Both the position numbers and the translations under genes were made by a program. A stretch of DNA of 64,000 nucleotides from F22 sp963678855 (lineage in GTDB: Bacteria; Bacteroidota; Bacteroidia; Bacteroidales; Bacteroidaceae): positions 558,001-622,000 of the forward strand of contig OY787448.1 in NCBI GenBank assembly GCA_963678855.1. The letters are read 5' to 3'. Under the pieces are notes generated by a model. It did not search any database, was not told the DNA's origin, and saw only the letters and a program-made list of their open reading frames with translations. Of the stretch, positions 34,701 to 43,802 are shown one piece after another (positions within the stretch are counted from its first letter, which is position 1; every line of letters starts with the position of its first letter).

Positions 34701-36344
34701 ATCCTAGGCACACGCTACAAACTAGGTTTGCTAGACGAAGAAAAAGAGAAAGACAAGAAGAAATATACTTCCCGCAAACCAGTACGCCGTGTCCAAGCCA
34801 ACCGCCTACTGCTAAAACCAGGCAAGATCCTGACAAGACAATTCACCATCCATGACATGGAAAACCACCCAGGTACCATTAACATGACCTTGACGCACAA
34901 CCATCTGCGTGATATGAAATACGACGTACGTCTCCAATCCCAAGGCATGCTCGTACTCGACACCCAACCTAGTGACACCCTGCCATTCTCGGGACACGTG
35001 TACGCCAGCGGTACAGGACGCATCTATGGGAAGCACAATGAGATGCGTTGCGAAGCTGGTCTTCGTAGTGAGCGCAACTCCAACTTTGAGTTCGTCCTTC
35101 AAGAGTCAGAAAGCGCCTACGAAGCGCCATTTATCACCTTCAGAGATGCCCGCACCACATGGCGCAAGCTACCTCAGAAAGTAGAAAAGAAGAAAGAAAA
35201 AACATCCGATATGGACATCTATATGGACATCCAAGTAGATGCCACACCAGATGTACAGATGAAGCTGATTATGGATCCGCAAGCCGAAGATAATATCGTC
35301 GGTACCGGCAACGGTAACATCCGCATGACCTACCATAATAAGGGAGATGTCAATATGTACGGCCGTTACACTATCCGCCAAGGACGTTACGACTTCAGCC
35401 TACAAGAAGTAATCCATAAGACCTTCGATATCAACCAAGGCAGCAGCATCACCTTCGATGGCGACCCACTCCAAGGTAATATGGATATCCAAGCCACCTA
35501 CACCGTGCATAGTGCCTCACTTGCCGATCTCGGTAGCGATGTATCCAGCTTGGTAGAAAATCCGAACGTCCGTGTCAACTGTCTATTGAACCTTACAGGT
35601 GCCTGCCTATCTCCAGAGATTGAGATGGACATAGCCCTGCCAAACGAACGTGCCGAAATAGAACGCATGATCCGCAACTATATCGGTACCGACGAGCAGA
35701 TGGACATGCAGATCATCTACCTATTGTCACTAGGTAAGTTCTACACCCAGCTAGAAGACGACGACCAAAACCAAAACTCCAATATGGTGACCAGCGTCAT
35801 CTCCTCGACCCTGTCTGGACAGCTGAACTCCATGATTTCTGGCCTAACCAACAACCACTGGAACTTCGGTACCAACCTATCCACTGGTCAAGAAGGCTGG
35901 ACCGATATGGAAATCGAAGGCATGCTATCAGGGCGCCTACTCAATAACCGCCTACTCGTCAACGGTAACTTCGGCTATCGAGAAAGCGCCATGAGCGAAA
36001 CCAGTTTCGTAGGAGACTTCGATGTCCAATACCTACTGACTCGCAACGGCAACCTGATATTGAAAGCCTACAACAAGACCAACGACCACTATTACACCCG
36101 TAATAGTCTGACCACCCAAGGTGTCGGTATCGTCTTCCAAAAAGACTTTAACAAATGGGATTGGCTCTGGTTTTGGAAGAAAAAGAAGAAAAACGTATCT
36201 TTGCAGACCAAAGTTCCTGGAGCGAACAATGTAGAATCATTCGACGTATTCAATGCCACAGAGAGCGATCCTACAACCCCAAAATCGACTGAAGAGCAGT
36301 CTGGTTTACCAAACTTAGAATTTGACTTTATAAAATATGAGTAA
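31743..36344 (+). CDS. TamB/DUF490-like translocation and assembly protein, apparent ATT start
   Basis: A protein of about 1533 residues with one N-terminal membrane anchor (KIITILILVVASLYFGSMWI) followed by a very long beta-helical AsmA/TamB region. It ends in the DUF490 domain (NGNIRMTYHNKGDVNMYGRY; SITFDGDPLQGNMDIQATYT; MIRNYIGTDEQMDMQIIYLL). TamB-like proteins bridge the inner and outer membranes and move phospholipids or help barrel assembly. No ATG precedes the anchor. ATT at 31743, 8 bases after AGGAGG, gives the expected Lys-rich N-terminus, whereas TTG at 31773 would start inside the helix. The stop overlaps the tsaD start by 8 bases. Confidence 0.85.
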   Translation: MKALKKIITILILVVASLYFGSMWILSIPAIQYRISRIASEELTTALGTKTTLKRVHIRPMDRIVLDEVNIADRQGVDMLQIERLAVQYDFLALLRGKVNIHGVQLFSPKVHLIQDSISGKMNYDFLLKLFNTGGTGKAVHLRINSLLIRRGQLQVDPQNFSVNNLATRLSIKTITKDSIDVRIKSLSLQAQENFEINNLHMECRANRHGMRLRKFGLELPNSAISSPALTITYDSLKHLGQPLKWKHIEASLDRGSHITPIDLHAFVPPLRGFTHPWTLEGEMKGNVEKLDLQGGVHVPTLVELAGKATVRHLDNREKTSINGSLTQGLITKSGLSLLAHELSLNKKDSVRFTNLGEIRLQGKVAGPLKDCALQGSVQTIPGNLDLLLQAQIADPLHRNVTASISSDSIALGTILGDSTFGNAAMDINIKRAISRKKDSKQAPHISWAVQGDIHELGYQDYLYQNITVDVSGVGKTIQGELWADDPNGSLWINGDIDMRRKLPKLNFEASLEHIRLDQLNLSKRVGAEISGQIELQCEGLHPDSIRGSLKIPTLHYRSEGHDYLSENIVLAAKTLPQGDSDSKLPNRQIKLTSDFLQLDLNGRFAFKDVVNRLKNQLFANLSSLYTAKEYPANDQHQYDLRIALDKSDFIEDVLAIPFQLQGASTLHLAVDESRNTSSLRAYLPRATYGRNTFQSVNVMATNMPNKTFADIRMNQIRRGRAINLSLRTEAHEDTVSTVLNWGNNSGATYSGRIDMQTLLSRELQPQAITTIKPTQIIIQDSIWNITPAKLTWRPEYIDIENLRVSHKDQLLAVHGIASRVEKDSIHLQLRDMNLKYIFSMVNLKHSVDFGGMVTGEASMANAFKIPQLNADLVIDSYSYNDVVLGQLEVLGSWDPDEKGIHLHGSCTEEKDKVFTTDGYIYPMGTGGLDLSFKAYGVNIGFMQYYLSSITSDVQGQAWGDIRIFGPFNGIDLEGDLHLQGETNIDILGTRYKLGLLDEEKEKDKKKYTSRKPVRRVQANRLLLKPGKILTRQFTIHDMENHPGTINMTLTHNHLRDMKYDVRLQSQGMLVLDTQPSDTLPFSGHVYASGTGRIYGKHNEMRCEAGLRSERNSNFEFVLQESESAYEAPFITFRDARTTWRKLPQKVEKKKEKTSDMDIYMDIQVDATPDVQMKLIMDPQAEDNIVGTGNGNIRMTYHNKGDVNMYGRYTIRQGRYDFSLQEVIHKTFDINQGSSITFDGDPLQGNMDIQATYTVHSASLADLGSDVSSLVENPNVRVNCLLNLTGACLSPEIEMDIALPNERAEIERMIRNYIGTDEQMDMQIIYLLSLGKFYTQLEDDDQNQNSNMVTSVISSTLSGQLNSMISGLTNNHWNFGTNLSTGQEGWTDMEIEGMLSGRLLNNRLLVNGNFGYRESAMSETSFVGDFDVQYLLTRNGNLILKAYNKTNDHYYTRNSLTTQGVGIVFQKDFNKWDWLWFWKKKKKNVSLQTKVPGANNVESFDVFNATESDPTTPKSTEEQSGLPNLEFDFIKYE

Positions 36345-37380
36345 CCAAGAGAACAAAGAAAAAGATGTCATTATCCTAGGTATCGAATCTAGTTGTGACG
36401 ACACCTCAGCAGCTGTCCTTAAAAACGGCGAGCTATTAAGCAATGTTGTAGCTAGCCAAGCCGTTCACGAACGCTACGGCGGCGTTGTGCCAGAGCTAGC
36501 CTCACGTGCCCACCAACAACACATCGTACCCGTAGTAGACGCTGCCTTGAAAGATGCAGGTATCGCTAAGGAAGACCTATCTGCAGTAGCTTTTACCCGT
36601 GGGCCCGGCCTTATGGGATCATTGCTCGTCGGTACATCTTTTGCCAAAGGTTTCGCTCGTTCGTTGAACATCCCACTAGTAGATGTCAACCACCTACGCG
36701 GTCACGTATTGGCCCACTTCATCCACACACCAGGCGAGGAACACAATCCTCCAGCCTTCCCATTCCTATGCCTACTAGTATCGGGTGGAAACTCACAGAT
36801 CATCCTAGTAAAATCACCAATGGACATGGAGGTTATCGGCCAAACTATCGATGATGCAGCTGGTGAAGCTGTAGACAAATGCGCCAAAGTACTTGGTCTA
36901 GGCTACCCAGGCGGTCCTATCATTGACAAGCTAGCCCGTAAAGGCGACCCAAAAGCATATAAATTTAGCAAACCACATATCGCAGGCCTAGACTACAGCT
37001 TCAGCGGCCTGAAGACATCCTTCCTATACAACCTACGTAAGTGGATCAAAGAAGAACCAAACTTCATTGAAGACCACCTAGAAGATATCGCAGCAAGTAT
37101 CGAAGGTACCATCGTAGACATCCTAATGGACAAACTACGTAAAGCAGCCAAAGAATACGGCATTAACGAAGTAGCCGTAGCTGGTGGTGTATCGGCCAAC
37201 AACGGCCTACGTAATGCCTTCCGTGACCACGCTAAGCGCTACGGATGGAACGTATACATCCCACCATTTGGTTACACAACCGACAATGCAGCCATGATTG
37301 CCATGAGCGGTCACTTCAACTACCTAGAAGGCCAATATTGCGATATCGACGAGCCAGCATACGCTCGCATGACTATGTAA
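36337..37380 (+). CDS. tsaD: tRNA threonylcarbamoyladenosine biosynthesis protein TsaD
   Basis: A 347-residue ASKHA-fold protein that transfers threonylcarbamoyl to A37 of ANN-reading tRNAs, with TsaB and TsaE. It carries GIESSCDDTSAAVL, the family motif VPELASRAHQQHI, the metal pair in NHLRGH, LLVSGGNSQIILV, and the C-terminal AVAGGVSANNGLR and PPFGYTTDNAAMIA. It overlaps the TamB-like gene and is 17 bases ahead of maf, so the three form an operon. Confidence 0.96.
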   Translation: MSNQENKEKDVIILGIESSCDDTSAAVLKNGELLSNVVASQAVHERYGGVVPELASRAHQQHIVPVVDAALKDAGIAKEDLSAVAFTRGPGLMGSLLVGTSFAKGFARSLNIPLVDVNHLRGHVLAHFIHTPGEEHNPPAFPFLCLLVSGGNSQIILVKSPMDMEVIGQTIDDAAGEAVDKCAKVLGLGYPGGPIIDKLARKGDPKAYKFSKPHIAGLDYSFSGLKTSFLYNLRKWIKEEPNFIEDHLEDIAASIEGTIVDILMDKLRKAAKEYGINEVAVAGGVSANNGLRNAFRDHAKRYGWNVYIPPFGYTTDNAAMIAMSGHFNYLEGQYCDIDEPAYARMTM

Positions 37381-37397
37381 TCACCTAGAACCAGATT

Positions 37398-37979
37398 ATG
37401 CTACAACTAGACCAATACAACGTCATCCTAGCCAGCAACTCGCCACGTCGTAAAGAACTTCTGGGCGGCCTAGGCATAGACTATGTGGTACGTACCCTAC
37501 CAGATATCGACGAGTCTTACCCAGCCGAATTGAAAGGCGCAGCCATCCCTGAATATATCGCAGAAGCCAAAGCCTCTGCCTATCACGACCATATGGCCGA
37601 CAACGACCTGATTATCACCGCAGACACCGTGGTCGTTCTAGGCGATGACGTCCTTGAGAAACCCAAAGATGTAGAAGATGCCTGCCGCATGCTGCGTGCC
37701 CTAAGCGGGCACACGCACCAAGTGTTCACAGGCGTATGCATCACCACCAAAGATAAAAAAGTGACCTTTTCTGCCAGAACAGACGTCACCTTTGTAGAAT
37801 TGACAGACGAAGAAATCACTTGGTACGTCAACACCTACAAGCCGATGGACAAAGCTGGCAGCTACGGCGTTCAAGAGTGGATAGGCTACGTAGCTGTATC
37901 CAGCATGGACGGAAGCTTCTACAATGTGATGGGCCTACCCGTACAGGTATTGTACCACGAACTAAAGAAACTTCTTTAA
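37398..37979 (+). CDS. maf: Maf-family nucleoside triphosphate pyrophosphatase
   Basis: A 193-residue Maf/YhdE-type enzyme that hydrolyses dTTP, UTP or modified nucleotides to monophosphates. It shows the N-terminal ILASNSPRRKELLGGLG with the SxR motif, ITADTVVVLGDDVLEKPKD with the catalytic Asp, and LRALSGHTHQVFTGVCI. The C-terminus has DKAGSYGVQEWIG. It lies downstream of tsaD in the same operon and ends before a strong terminator. Confidence 0.93.
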   Translation: MLQLDQYNVILASNSPRRKELLGGLGIDYVVRTLPDIDESYPAELKGAAIPEYIAEAKASAYHDHMADNDLIITADTVVVLGDDVLEKPKDVEDACRMLRALSGHTHQVFTGVCITTKDKKVTFSARTDVTFVELTDEEITWYVNTYKPMDKAGSYGVQEWIGYVAVSSMDGSFYNVMGLPVQVLYHELKKLL

Positions 37980-37996
37980 GAAGAACAACCTATATA

Positions 37997-38036
37997 AAAA
38001 TGGCGTGTCAAAGAGTATTTGACACGCCATTTTTTA
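37997..38036 (+). terminator. Terminator of the tamB-like/tsaD/maf operon
   Basis: AAAATGGCGTGTCAAA pairs with TTTGACACGCCATTTT around GAGTA, followed by further T. Confidence 0.92.
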
Positions 38037-38043
38037 TGGTCAA

Positions 38044-38117
38044 AATCGCAAGCACTTGCAACTCAAATCGCGAGCGCTTCCACCTCAAACTGCAAGCGCT
38101 TGCAATTTGGGCTGCAA
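38044..38117. repeat. Diverged copies of the CAAGCGCTTG palindromic repeat
   Basis: Three successive units (TCGCAAGCACTTGCAACTCA; TCGCGAGCGCTTCCACCTCA; TGCAAGCGCTTGCAATTTGG) match the unit at 11198-11277 with substitutions. They lie between two convergent genes, right after a terminator. Confidence 0.75.
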
Positions 38118-38130
38118 CCCCTTCCTATAT

Positions 38131-38706
38131 TTAGTCGATATCATACGCCATCACATAGTCATTCATCTCATACCCATGCTCCAACACAAAGTCCTCTTTC
38201 GCAATCACCGTCATCCCCAGATGCTCGTAAAACGCACACGCGTCATTATCACGATTCACCTGTAGAATCATGCGACAAGGCCCCTGCTCCATCTCCTTGA
38301 TAATCGCCACAGCCTCTTCCCAAAGACGACGCCCTAGCCCCTTACCTTTCACATCAGGAGACAGATAAATTTTATTCAACTTATAAATAGGCAACTCCGA
38401 ACTTTGAATCACCTCCAAGTCCGCAGCCGATGCATTGGGATTATCCTCCTTATGTCCACCGTGCGAAGGCGGAGTAATACTGATATACCCACACGGTTCC
38501 CCGTTCAAGTAACTCACATAAAACTGCTGATTTCCACTAGAGATATCCGCCGTAAGCACACTCTCCGAATACATCCAGTCGAGCATCCAGTCCAACTGTT
38601 CAGGAGACAAGATACTCCCAAACGTCGTAGGAAACGCCTTTTGAGCAATCGTACGAATCACAGGCACATCGCTCACCTTCGCCTCTTTTAATACAAATCT
38701 ATCCAT
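38131..38706 (-). CDS. GNAT-family N-acetyltransferase
   Basis: A 191-residue GNAT fold protein that would move an acetyl group from acetyl-CoA to an unknown acceptor. The acetyl-CoA loop reads LSPDVKGKGLGRRLWEEAVA (Q/RxxGxG/A type). It is followed by MILQVNRDNDACAFYEHLGM and the closing strand. The N-terminal FVLKEAKVSDVPVIRTIAQK is typical, and the AFPTTFGSILSPEQLDWMLD region resembles small GNAT proteins of Bacteroidales. Start 38706, with an alternative ATG at 38712. A TATTTTTG box on the minus strand at 38710-38717 is too near for a normal leader and may not be the promoter. Confidence 0.85.
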   Translation of the reverse strand: MDRFVLKEAKVSDVPVIRTIAQKAFPTTFGSILSPEQLDWMLDWMYSESVLTADISSGNQQFYVSYLNGEPCGYISITPPSHGGHKEDNPNASAADLEVIQSSELPIYKLNKIYLSPDVKGKGLGRRLWEEAVAIIKEMEQGPCRMILQVNRDNDACAFYEHLGMTVIAKEDFVLEHGYEMNDYVMAYDID

Positions 38707-38829
38707 CCTCAAAAATACTAATTCTAAAGTCTCATCAAAAGACCAAATACGATAAGTTTATATACGATAAGAGTGCATCAACATACCATTGACACACTCT
38801 TATATATTGTGTAGTCAGAGACCTCGAGC

Positions 38830-39787
38830 TTAGTTAAGCCCCGCCTCCGTCAAATAACGTTCTGCTTCGATAGCCGCCTTACAGCCCGATCCAGCCGCCG
38901 TAATTGCCTGACGATAATGTGGATCCGCCACATCACCCGCAGCAAATACTCCAGGAAGCTTCGTACGTGGGGAATCACCTTCCGTGATCAAGTAGCCCAC
39001 CTCATCCGTCTCAAGATAATCCTTCACAATATCCGAGTTAGGCTTATGACCTATTGCCAAGAAGAAACCATCCGCAGGCAAGTCATAGTGCTCCTCATCC
39101 GCTTCACCCATGCGCTTTACAACCTTCACACCCTCTACGCCATTGTCGCCGTACAGACCTTCCGCATTGTGTTCAAATAGCACCTCAATCTTCTCATGGT
39201 TCATCACACGCTCCTGCATGATTTGCGATGCACGTAAGAAAGGCTTACGTACCAATAGATACACCTTATCCGCTAGACCAGCTAGATAAATAGCCTCCTC
39301 ACAAGCCGTATCGCCACCACCGACGACAGCCACCGTCTTTTTACGGTAGAAGAAACCATCACACGTAGCACAAGCACTCACACCCATACCCGCATATTTT
39401 GTTTCTATCTGGAAGGCCAAGATATTTGGCCGTAGCACCAGTAGAGATAATCAAAGAATCGCAAGTAATCTCCGTCTCCTCATCGATCCACACCTTATAT
39501 GGTTTTTGGCTCAAATCCGTCTTTGTAGCGAATCCACTGCGTACATCACAGCCGAAACGCTCCGCTTGGCTACGCAAGTCCATCATCAACTGCGTACCAT
39601 CGATACCTTCTGGATAGCCAGGGAAGTTTTCCACGCTCCGCTTGTTGTTGTTCAATTGTCTCCGGGTTGTAATCCTTCGTACATCACTGGACTTAGGTTC
39701 GCTCTACCTGCGTAGGATTGCAGCTGTATAGCCCGCAGGACCCGAACCAATAATTAGGCACTTCGTGTGCATAGTTTCATTGCTCAT
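38830..39787 (-). pseudogene. trxB: Thioredoxin reductase with three frameshifts
   Basis: Translating all frames recovers a whole TrxB: MSNETMHTKCLIIGSGPAGY (FAD site) at 39787, then VMYEGLQPGG, VENFPGYPEGIDGTQLMMDL, IISTGATAKYLGLP, VSACATCDGFFYRKK (redox CATC), VAVVGGGDTACEEAIYLAG (NADPH site) and the end at 38830. Three one-base shifts break it: an extra C near 39716, a missing G near 39660 and an extra A near 39410. The remaining 609 bases are intact. No codon positions look otherwise relaxed. The gene is normally needed to reduce thioredoxin, so assembly error is a serious alternative to true decay. The order ftsK, lolA-like, trxB is conserved in Bacteroidales. Confidence 0.85.
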
Positions 39788-39832
39788 AGTTCTCTATTTT
39801 TTATTTAGTTGTTTTCAATATTCAAGTTGCAC

Positions 39833-40477
39833 CTAGCGCAAATCAATAAGATCCGCATCAGGAATTTGTCCATCTTTATATGTAAATACAGACTTATCAA
39901 ATTTGAGGCCATTCTTGAAATGTGTCACAAGAATTTGCGTTTCTTCTTCAGAGACCTCCTTCAACACAACAAATAACACCTCATATGTTTTAGGTGACAC
40001 ATAGACATCCACCGTCTTCACCATATTATCTTTATCTCTAGCCGTCATTGGAATCAGATACGCCCTTTGGTTTCTATACGCCACCAAGCTAGACTTACCC
40101 AAACGATACGCCTCATCATAATCCAAGATATAACTATACGGATTCACATCATACAGCTCCTCCTTCGTCGGGCACGTCCACGTCACCTCCTCATTCTCCT
40201 TTAGAAAGCTCCATTGCGACTCTCCATCATACCAAGTTTGCGACACAGGCGTAAAGATCATAAAACATCCCTCCTGCATCTTCACATTCCCTTGGATGAC
40301 ATAAGGCTCCTGCCCATCCACCTTCTGGATAATATCAAAACTAGCAGACACACCACCCTTTTGCAAGACCTTAGCCGCTTGTTTCATCACCTTCGACGCA
40401 CTAGGCACCTTCTGCCCAGCAAAAACTGTACACATACACATCAGCGCACAACACAGTGCCATTACTTTCATCTTCAT
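39833..40477 (-). CDS. LolA-like outer-membrane lipoprotein carrier protein
   Basis: A 214-residue periplasmic protein with a signal peptide (MKMKVMALCCALMCMCTVFA) and a LolA-like half-barrel: SASFDIIQKVDGQEPYVIQG, KMQEGCFMIFTPVSQTWYDG, ESQWSFLKENEEVTWTCPTK. LolA carries lipoproteins from the LolCDE complex across the periplasm. It lies 20 bases past the ftsK stop and 45 bases ahead of trxB, all on the minus strand, as in other Bacteroidales. Confidence 0.85.
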   Translation of the reverse strand: MKMKVMALCCALMCMCTVFAGQKVPSASKVMKQAAKVLQKGGVSASFDIIQKVDGQEPYVIQGNVKMQEGCFMIFTPVSQTWYDGESQWSFLKENEEVTWTCPTKEELYDVNPYSYILDYDEAYRLGKSSLVAYRNQRAYLIPMTARDKDNMVKTVDVYVSPKTYEVLFVVLKEVSEEETQILVTHFKNGLKFDKSVFTYKDGQIPDADLIDLR

Positions 40478-40497
40478 AGTTCTATTGTTCTAATTGA

Positions 40498-43065
40498 TTA
40501 GTTCGGGAAGATCCCCAGTGCATCAAATCGCATTTGCAGTTCCATTTCATCTGCACACAGCACCTTGCGTCCCTTCTGTCCATCCATCGGTCCCACGATA
40601 CCCGCTACCTCCATCTGATCCATCAAACGGCCAGCACGGTTATAACCGATAGAGAACTTACGTTGGATAAAACTCGTCGACCCCTGCTGATGCACCACAA
40701 TCATGCGTGCCGCCTCCTCAAAGATCGCATCCAAGCGCGTCATATCTACCTCAGAGCTCTCCTGCTTTTCGCCCTCTTCGCCCACATATTCAGGCAAGAT
40801 ATGCGCCGTAGGATACCCCTGCTGCTTATTAATAAACTTCGTAATTTCTTCCACCTCAGGCGTATCCACAAAGGCACACTGCACGCGGATAGGTTCCACC
40901 TCCTTGAGATACAACATATCCCCGCGGCCCACCAACTGGTTCGCCCCCGGACGGTCTAGAATCGTACGGCTATCGGTCATTTGTGACACCTTAAACGCGA
41001 TACGCGCTGGAAAGTTCGCCTTGATCGTACCCGTAATGATATTCGTCGTAGGACGTTGCGTAGCGATAATCATATGTATCCCCACCGCACGCGCCAACTG
41101 TGCGATACGCGCGATAGGCAACTCAATATCCTTACCAGCCGTCATAATCAAATCACCAAACTCATCTATAATCACCACGATATACGGCATAAATCGATGT
41201 CCATTTTCTGGATTCAACTGACGGTCTATAAACTTTTGGTTATACTCCTTAATATTACGACAGTGCGCATTCTTCAACAAGTCATACCGCTCGTCCATCT
41301 CCACACACACCGAATTCAGCGTCTGCACCACCTTACTCACATCCGTAATAATCGCCTCTTCCGCATCAGGAAGCTTGGCCAAGAAATGCTTCTCAATCAC
41401 CGAGTAGATGCTAAACTCCACCTTCTTCGGATCGACCATCACAAACTTCATTTCCGATGGATGCTTCTTATACAGCAGCGACGTAATCATCGCATTCAGC
41501 CCGACCGATTTACCTTGACCCGTAGCACCCGCCACCAGCAAGTGCGGCATCTTGTGCAAGTCAATCATAAACACCTCGTTCGTAATCGTACGCCCGATAG
41601 CCATAGGCAGCTCCATCTTCGTCTCCTGATACTTCTTGCTCGCCATCAGCGCACGCATAGACACAATCTGCGGATTCGAATTTGGCACCTCGATACCCAC
41701 CGTCCCCTTACCAGGGATAGGCGCGATAATACGGATACCCAACGCCTGCAAACGCAAAGCGATATCATCCTCTAGGTTACGAATCTTCGAGATACGTACC
41801 CCCTGAGCAGGCGTAATTTCATATAATGTCACCGTAGGTCCAGGCGTCGCCTTAATCGACGACACACGGATATCATACTCAAGCAACGTCTGCTCGATAC
41901 GGTCCTTATTCATTTTCAACTCCTCCTCATCCTTCACAGGCATAGAATCCCCAAAGTCCTTCAAAAGATCAAGCGTAGGATATTTATAATGCTCCAGATC
42001 CAAGTGCGGATTGTACGGAGCCACCACCTCGTCTACCGTTTCATCCTCCACAGGCGCCTCAATCACGAACTCACTGCCCATATCTTCCTCAGGCTCTTCC
42101 ACAGGCACCAATGCAGACGGCTCATCCGCCATCTCCTCTTCCACTGCATCCGCAATGACAAAGTCCGTTTCCGTCAAGTCGCTATCCAAGCTAGGCGTCG
42201 TATCGATAGCTGGTTCTACACCCAGCATACTGTCCGTCATCTCGTCCGTGAGCAGCTCCGTCTCCTCTTCCGATAAGAAGCTTTCGTCAGCCCTGTCCTC
42301 TACAGCAAGCACATCCTCTATAGACATCTCCTCATCAGATACAGACTCCTCGTCTACCTCAGCAGATTCCTCAGCGACCTCCTCAGATGCATCTACAGCC
42401 ATCTCATCGGCCGCCTCCTTCTTAGGACGCTCCTTCGATAAACGCGAATTGCCAAAGAAACTAAGCACCCCAGCAGCAGCCCCTTGACGGTCCACCACCA
42501 GATATATAAGCGCAGTCACCACTAGGAATATAATCACCCCCAGCACACCGATCTGCTCCGTTGCAAACATATAATAATTATACCCGATCTGTCCCCCATA
42601 ATGGAAGAAGCTCTCAATCGCCGCCAACTGCTCAAAGGTCGTCAGCGCCAAGGCCGACCACAACGTATACACCCCAAAGCGCGCAAAAGAACGCCCGATA
42701 CTGATACGCTTCACCCCGAACAGCTTCAATGAAATCGTGCCCAAAAAGAGCACCAAAAAGAAGCTCGCTATCCCAAAGCATTCCGCCACTAAAAAATGGC
42801 CCGCACGACTCCCCGTCTGCCCCATGATATTCTGAGCATGCTGTTGAGTCGGTTCCGCAATAGTAGAAGCTGCTGTATCGTAAAGACTGGCATCCTTCAC
42901 TCCGTCCTTAAAGAACCCGAGCAGAGCCAGAAAAAGAAAGATCGTCATAAAGAAAGTAAGCAAGCCTATAATCACACGAATCGTGTCATCTCCCGCCGCC
43001 TTTTTAAAGGGCTCTTTCATTCGTGCCATAAGGCCCGGCTTGTTAGTTTTTTTTCCTTTCGCCAT
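40498..43065 (-). CDS. ftsK: DNA translocase FtsK
   Basis: An 855-residue translocase that pumps chromosomal DNA at the division septum. I start at 43065 (MAKGKKTNKPGLMARMKEPF) because a TACTTTTG -7 box lies at 43098-43105, downstream of the longer in-frame ATG at 43134. The N-terminal membrane region has four helices (about 30-190). The linker (about 200-330) is very acidic. The motor has GATGQGKSVGLNAMITSL (Walker A), YIVVIIDEFGDLIM (Walker B) and IHMIIATQRPTTNIITGTIK. The C-terminal gamma winged-helix domain (FIQRKFSIGYNRAGRLMDQM) reads KOPS-type polar sequences. Confidence 0.96.
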   Translation of the reverse strand: MAKGKKTNKPGLMARMKEPFKKAAGDDTIRVIIGLLTFFMTIFLFLALLGFFKDGVKDASLYDTAASTIAEPTQQHAQNIMGQTGSRAGHFLVAECFGIASFFLVLFLGTISLKLFGVKRISIGRSFARFGVYTLWSALALTTFEQLAAIESFFHYGGQIGYNYYMFATEQIGVLGVIIFLVVTALIYLVVDRQGAAAGVLSFFGNSRLSKERPKKEAADEMAVDASEEVAEESAEVDEESVSDEEMSIEDVLAVEDRADESFLSEEETELLTDEMTDSMLGVEPAIDTTPSLDSDLTETDFVIADAVEEEMADEPSALVPVEEPEEDMGSEFVIEAPVEDETVDEVVAPYNPHLDLEHYKYPTLDLLKDFGDSMPVKDEEELKMNKDRIEQTLLEYDIRVSSIKATPGPTVTLYEITPAQGVRISKIRNLEDDIALRLQALGIRIIAPIPGKGTVGIEVPNSNPQIVSMRALMASKKYQETKMELPMAIGRTITNEVFMIDLHKMPHLLVAGATGQGKSVGLNAMITSLLYKKHPSEMKFVMVDPKKVEFSIYSVIEKHFLAKLPDAEEAIITDVSKVVQTLNSVCVEMDERYDLLKNAHCRNIKEYNQKFIDRQLNPENGHRFMPYIVVIIDEFGDLIMTAGKDIELPIARIAQLARAVGIHMIIATQRPTTNIITGTIKANFPARIAFKVSQMTDSRTILDRPGANQLVGRGDMLYLKEVEPIRVQCAFVDTPEVEEITKFINKQQGYPTAHILPEYVGEEGEKQESSEVDMTRLDAIFEEAARMIVVHQQGSTSFIQRKFSIGYNRAGRLMDQMEVAGIVGPMDGQKGRKVLCADEMELQMRFDALGIFPN

Positions 43066-43097
43066 ATGAAGTATGTTTTTTTTGCTATTATCTAAGG

Positions 43098-43105
43098 CAA
43101 AAGTA
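43098..43105 (-). promoter_or_regulatory. -7 element of ftsK
   Basis: TACTTTTG on the minus strand, 32 bases before the chosen ATG. Confidence 0.55.
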
Positions 43106-43118
43106 GTAAAAATATAGC

Positions 43119-43126
43119 TACCTTTG
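43119..43126 (+). promoter_or_regulatory. -7 element of the DUF5063 gene
   Basis: TACCTTTG, 19 bases before the ATG at 43146, back to back with the ftsK promoter. Confidence 0.55.
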
Positions 43127-43145
43127 CATTCCAAAGAGGAATAAA

Positions 43146-43760
43146 ATGATGAAAAAAGAAAGTCAAACCATATTTGAGCCTACAGTTGCCGAGTTTGTAA
43201 CTGTAGCAGCCGAGTATTGCGCATTTGTAGAGCGCGCCGAAGGAATCAGCACGAAAACCTTCGTAGACAAATCACTGAAACTACTTCCATTGCTGTACCT
43301 AAAAGCCAGCCTATTGCCAGAAGTAACCCCTATCACAAATGAAGACTTAGAAGAATACGTCACAGAAGACATCTACACTATCCTGCGTATCAACATCGCC
43401 GGCGTGATGGAGCGCTTCGACGACTACCTAGAAGTTTTTAAAGAAGAGATGGTTTATAGCGACACCCCAATCAAGTCAAACGTCTCAGAAGACATGGCCG
43501 ATATCTACCAAGATCTTCAAAACTTCCTATTCGTCTTCCGTCTAGGCATCAACGAGACAATGAACGACTCCCTAGTTATCGTCAAAGAAAGCTTTGCCCA
43601 ATACTGGGGACAAAAAATCGTCAACACCCTCCGTGCCCTTCACGACATATACTACCACGCCATGCCAAAAGCCGAAGATGAAGACGGCGACTTTGGTGGT
43701 GAAAGTACCTTCCGTGACGACGAGTACGAAGACGACGAACCATATACATTTGAAGATTAA
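43146..43760 (+). CDS. DUF5063 family protein
   Basis: A 204-residue acidic protein of the DUF5063 family, function unknown. It is mostly helical (VAEFVTVAAEYCAFVERAEG; FVDKSLKLLPLLYLKASLLP; FAQYWGQKIVNTLRALHDIY) and ends in a very acidic tail. No signal peptide or membrane helix. It is the first gene of a run with the exonuclease and the rRNA methyltransferase genes (gaps of 42 and 19 bases), an order kept in Bacteroidales, which hints at an RNA-related role. Starts at 43146 or 43149. Confidence 0.85.
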   Translation: MMKKESQTIFEPTVAEFVTVAAEYCAFVERAEGISTKTFVDKSLKLLPLLYLKASLLPEVTPITNEDLEEYVTEDIYTILRINIAGVMERFDDYLEVFKEEMVYSDTPIKSNVSEDMADIYQDLQNFLFVFRLGINETMNDSLVIVKESFAQYWGQKIVNTLRALHDIYYHAMPKAEDEDGDFGGESTFRDDEYEDDEPYTFED

Positions 43761-43802
43761 AACAATATAGAGACACTTAACCAGGAGCTACGAACCAAAA
43801 AC

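Noticed and set aside
39359..39655. Separate small flavoprotein gene
   Set aside because: Its sequence is the middle of TrxB (VENFPGYPEGIDG to TGATAKYLGLP), so it belongs to the frameshifted trxB.
41056..41775. Long His/Arg-rich frame on the plus strand inside ftsK
   Set aside because: It is antisense to the FtsK motor, and its composition simply mirrors FtsK codon usage. The same holds for the Ser-rich frame at 42011-42487.
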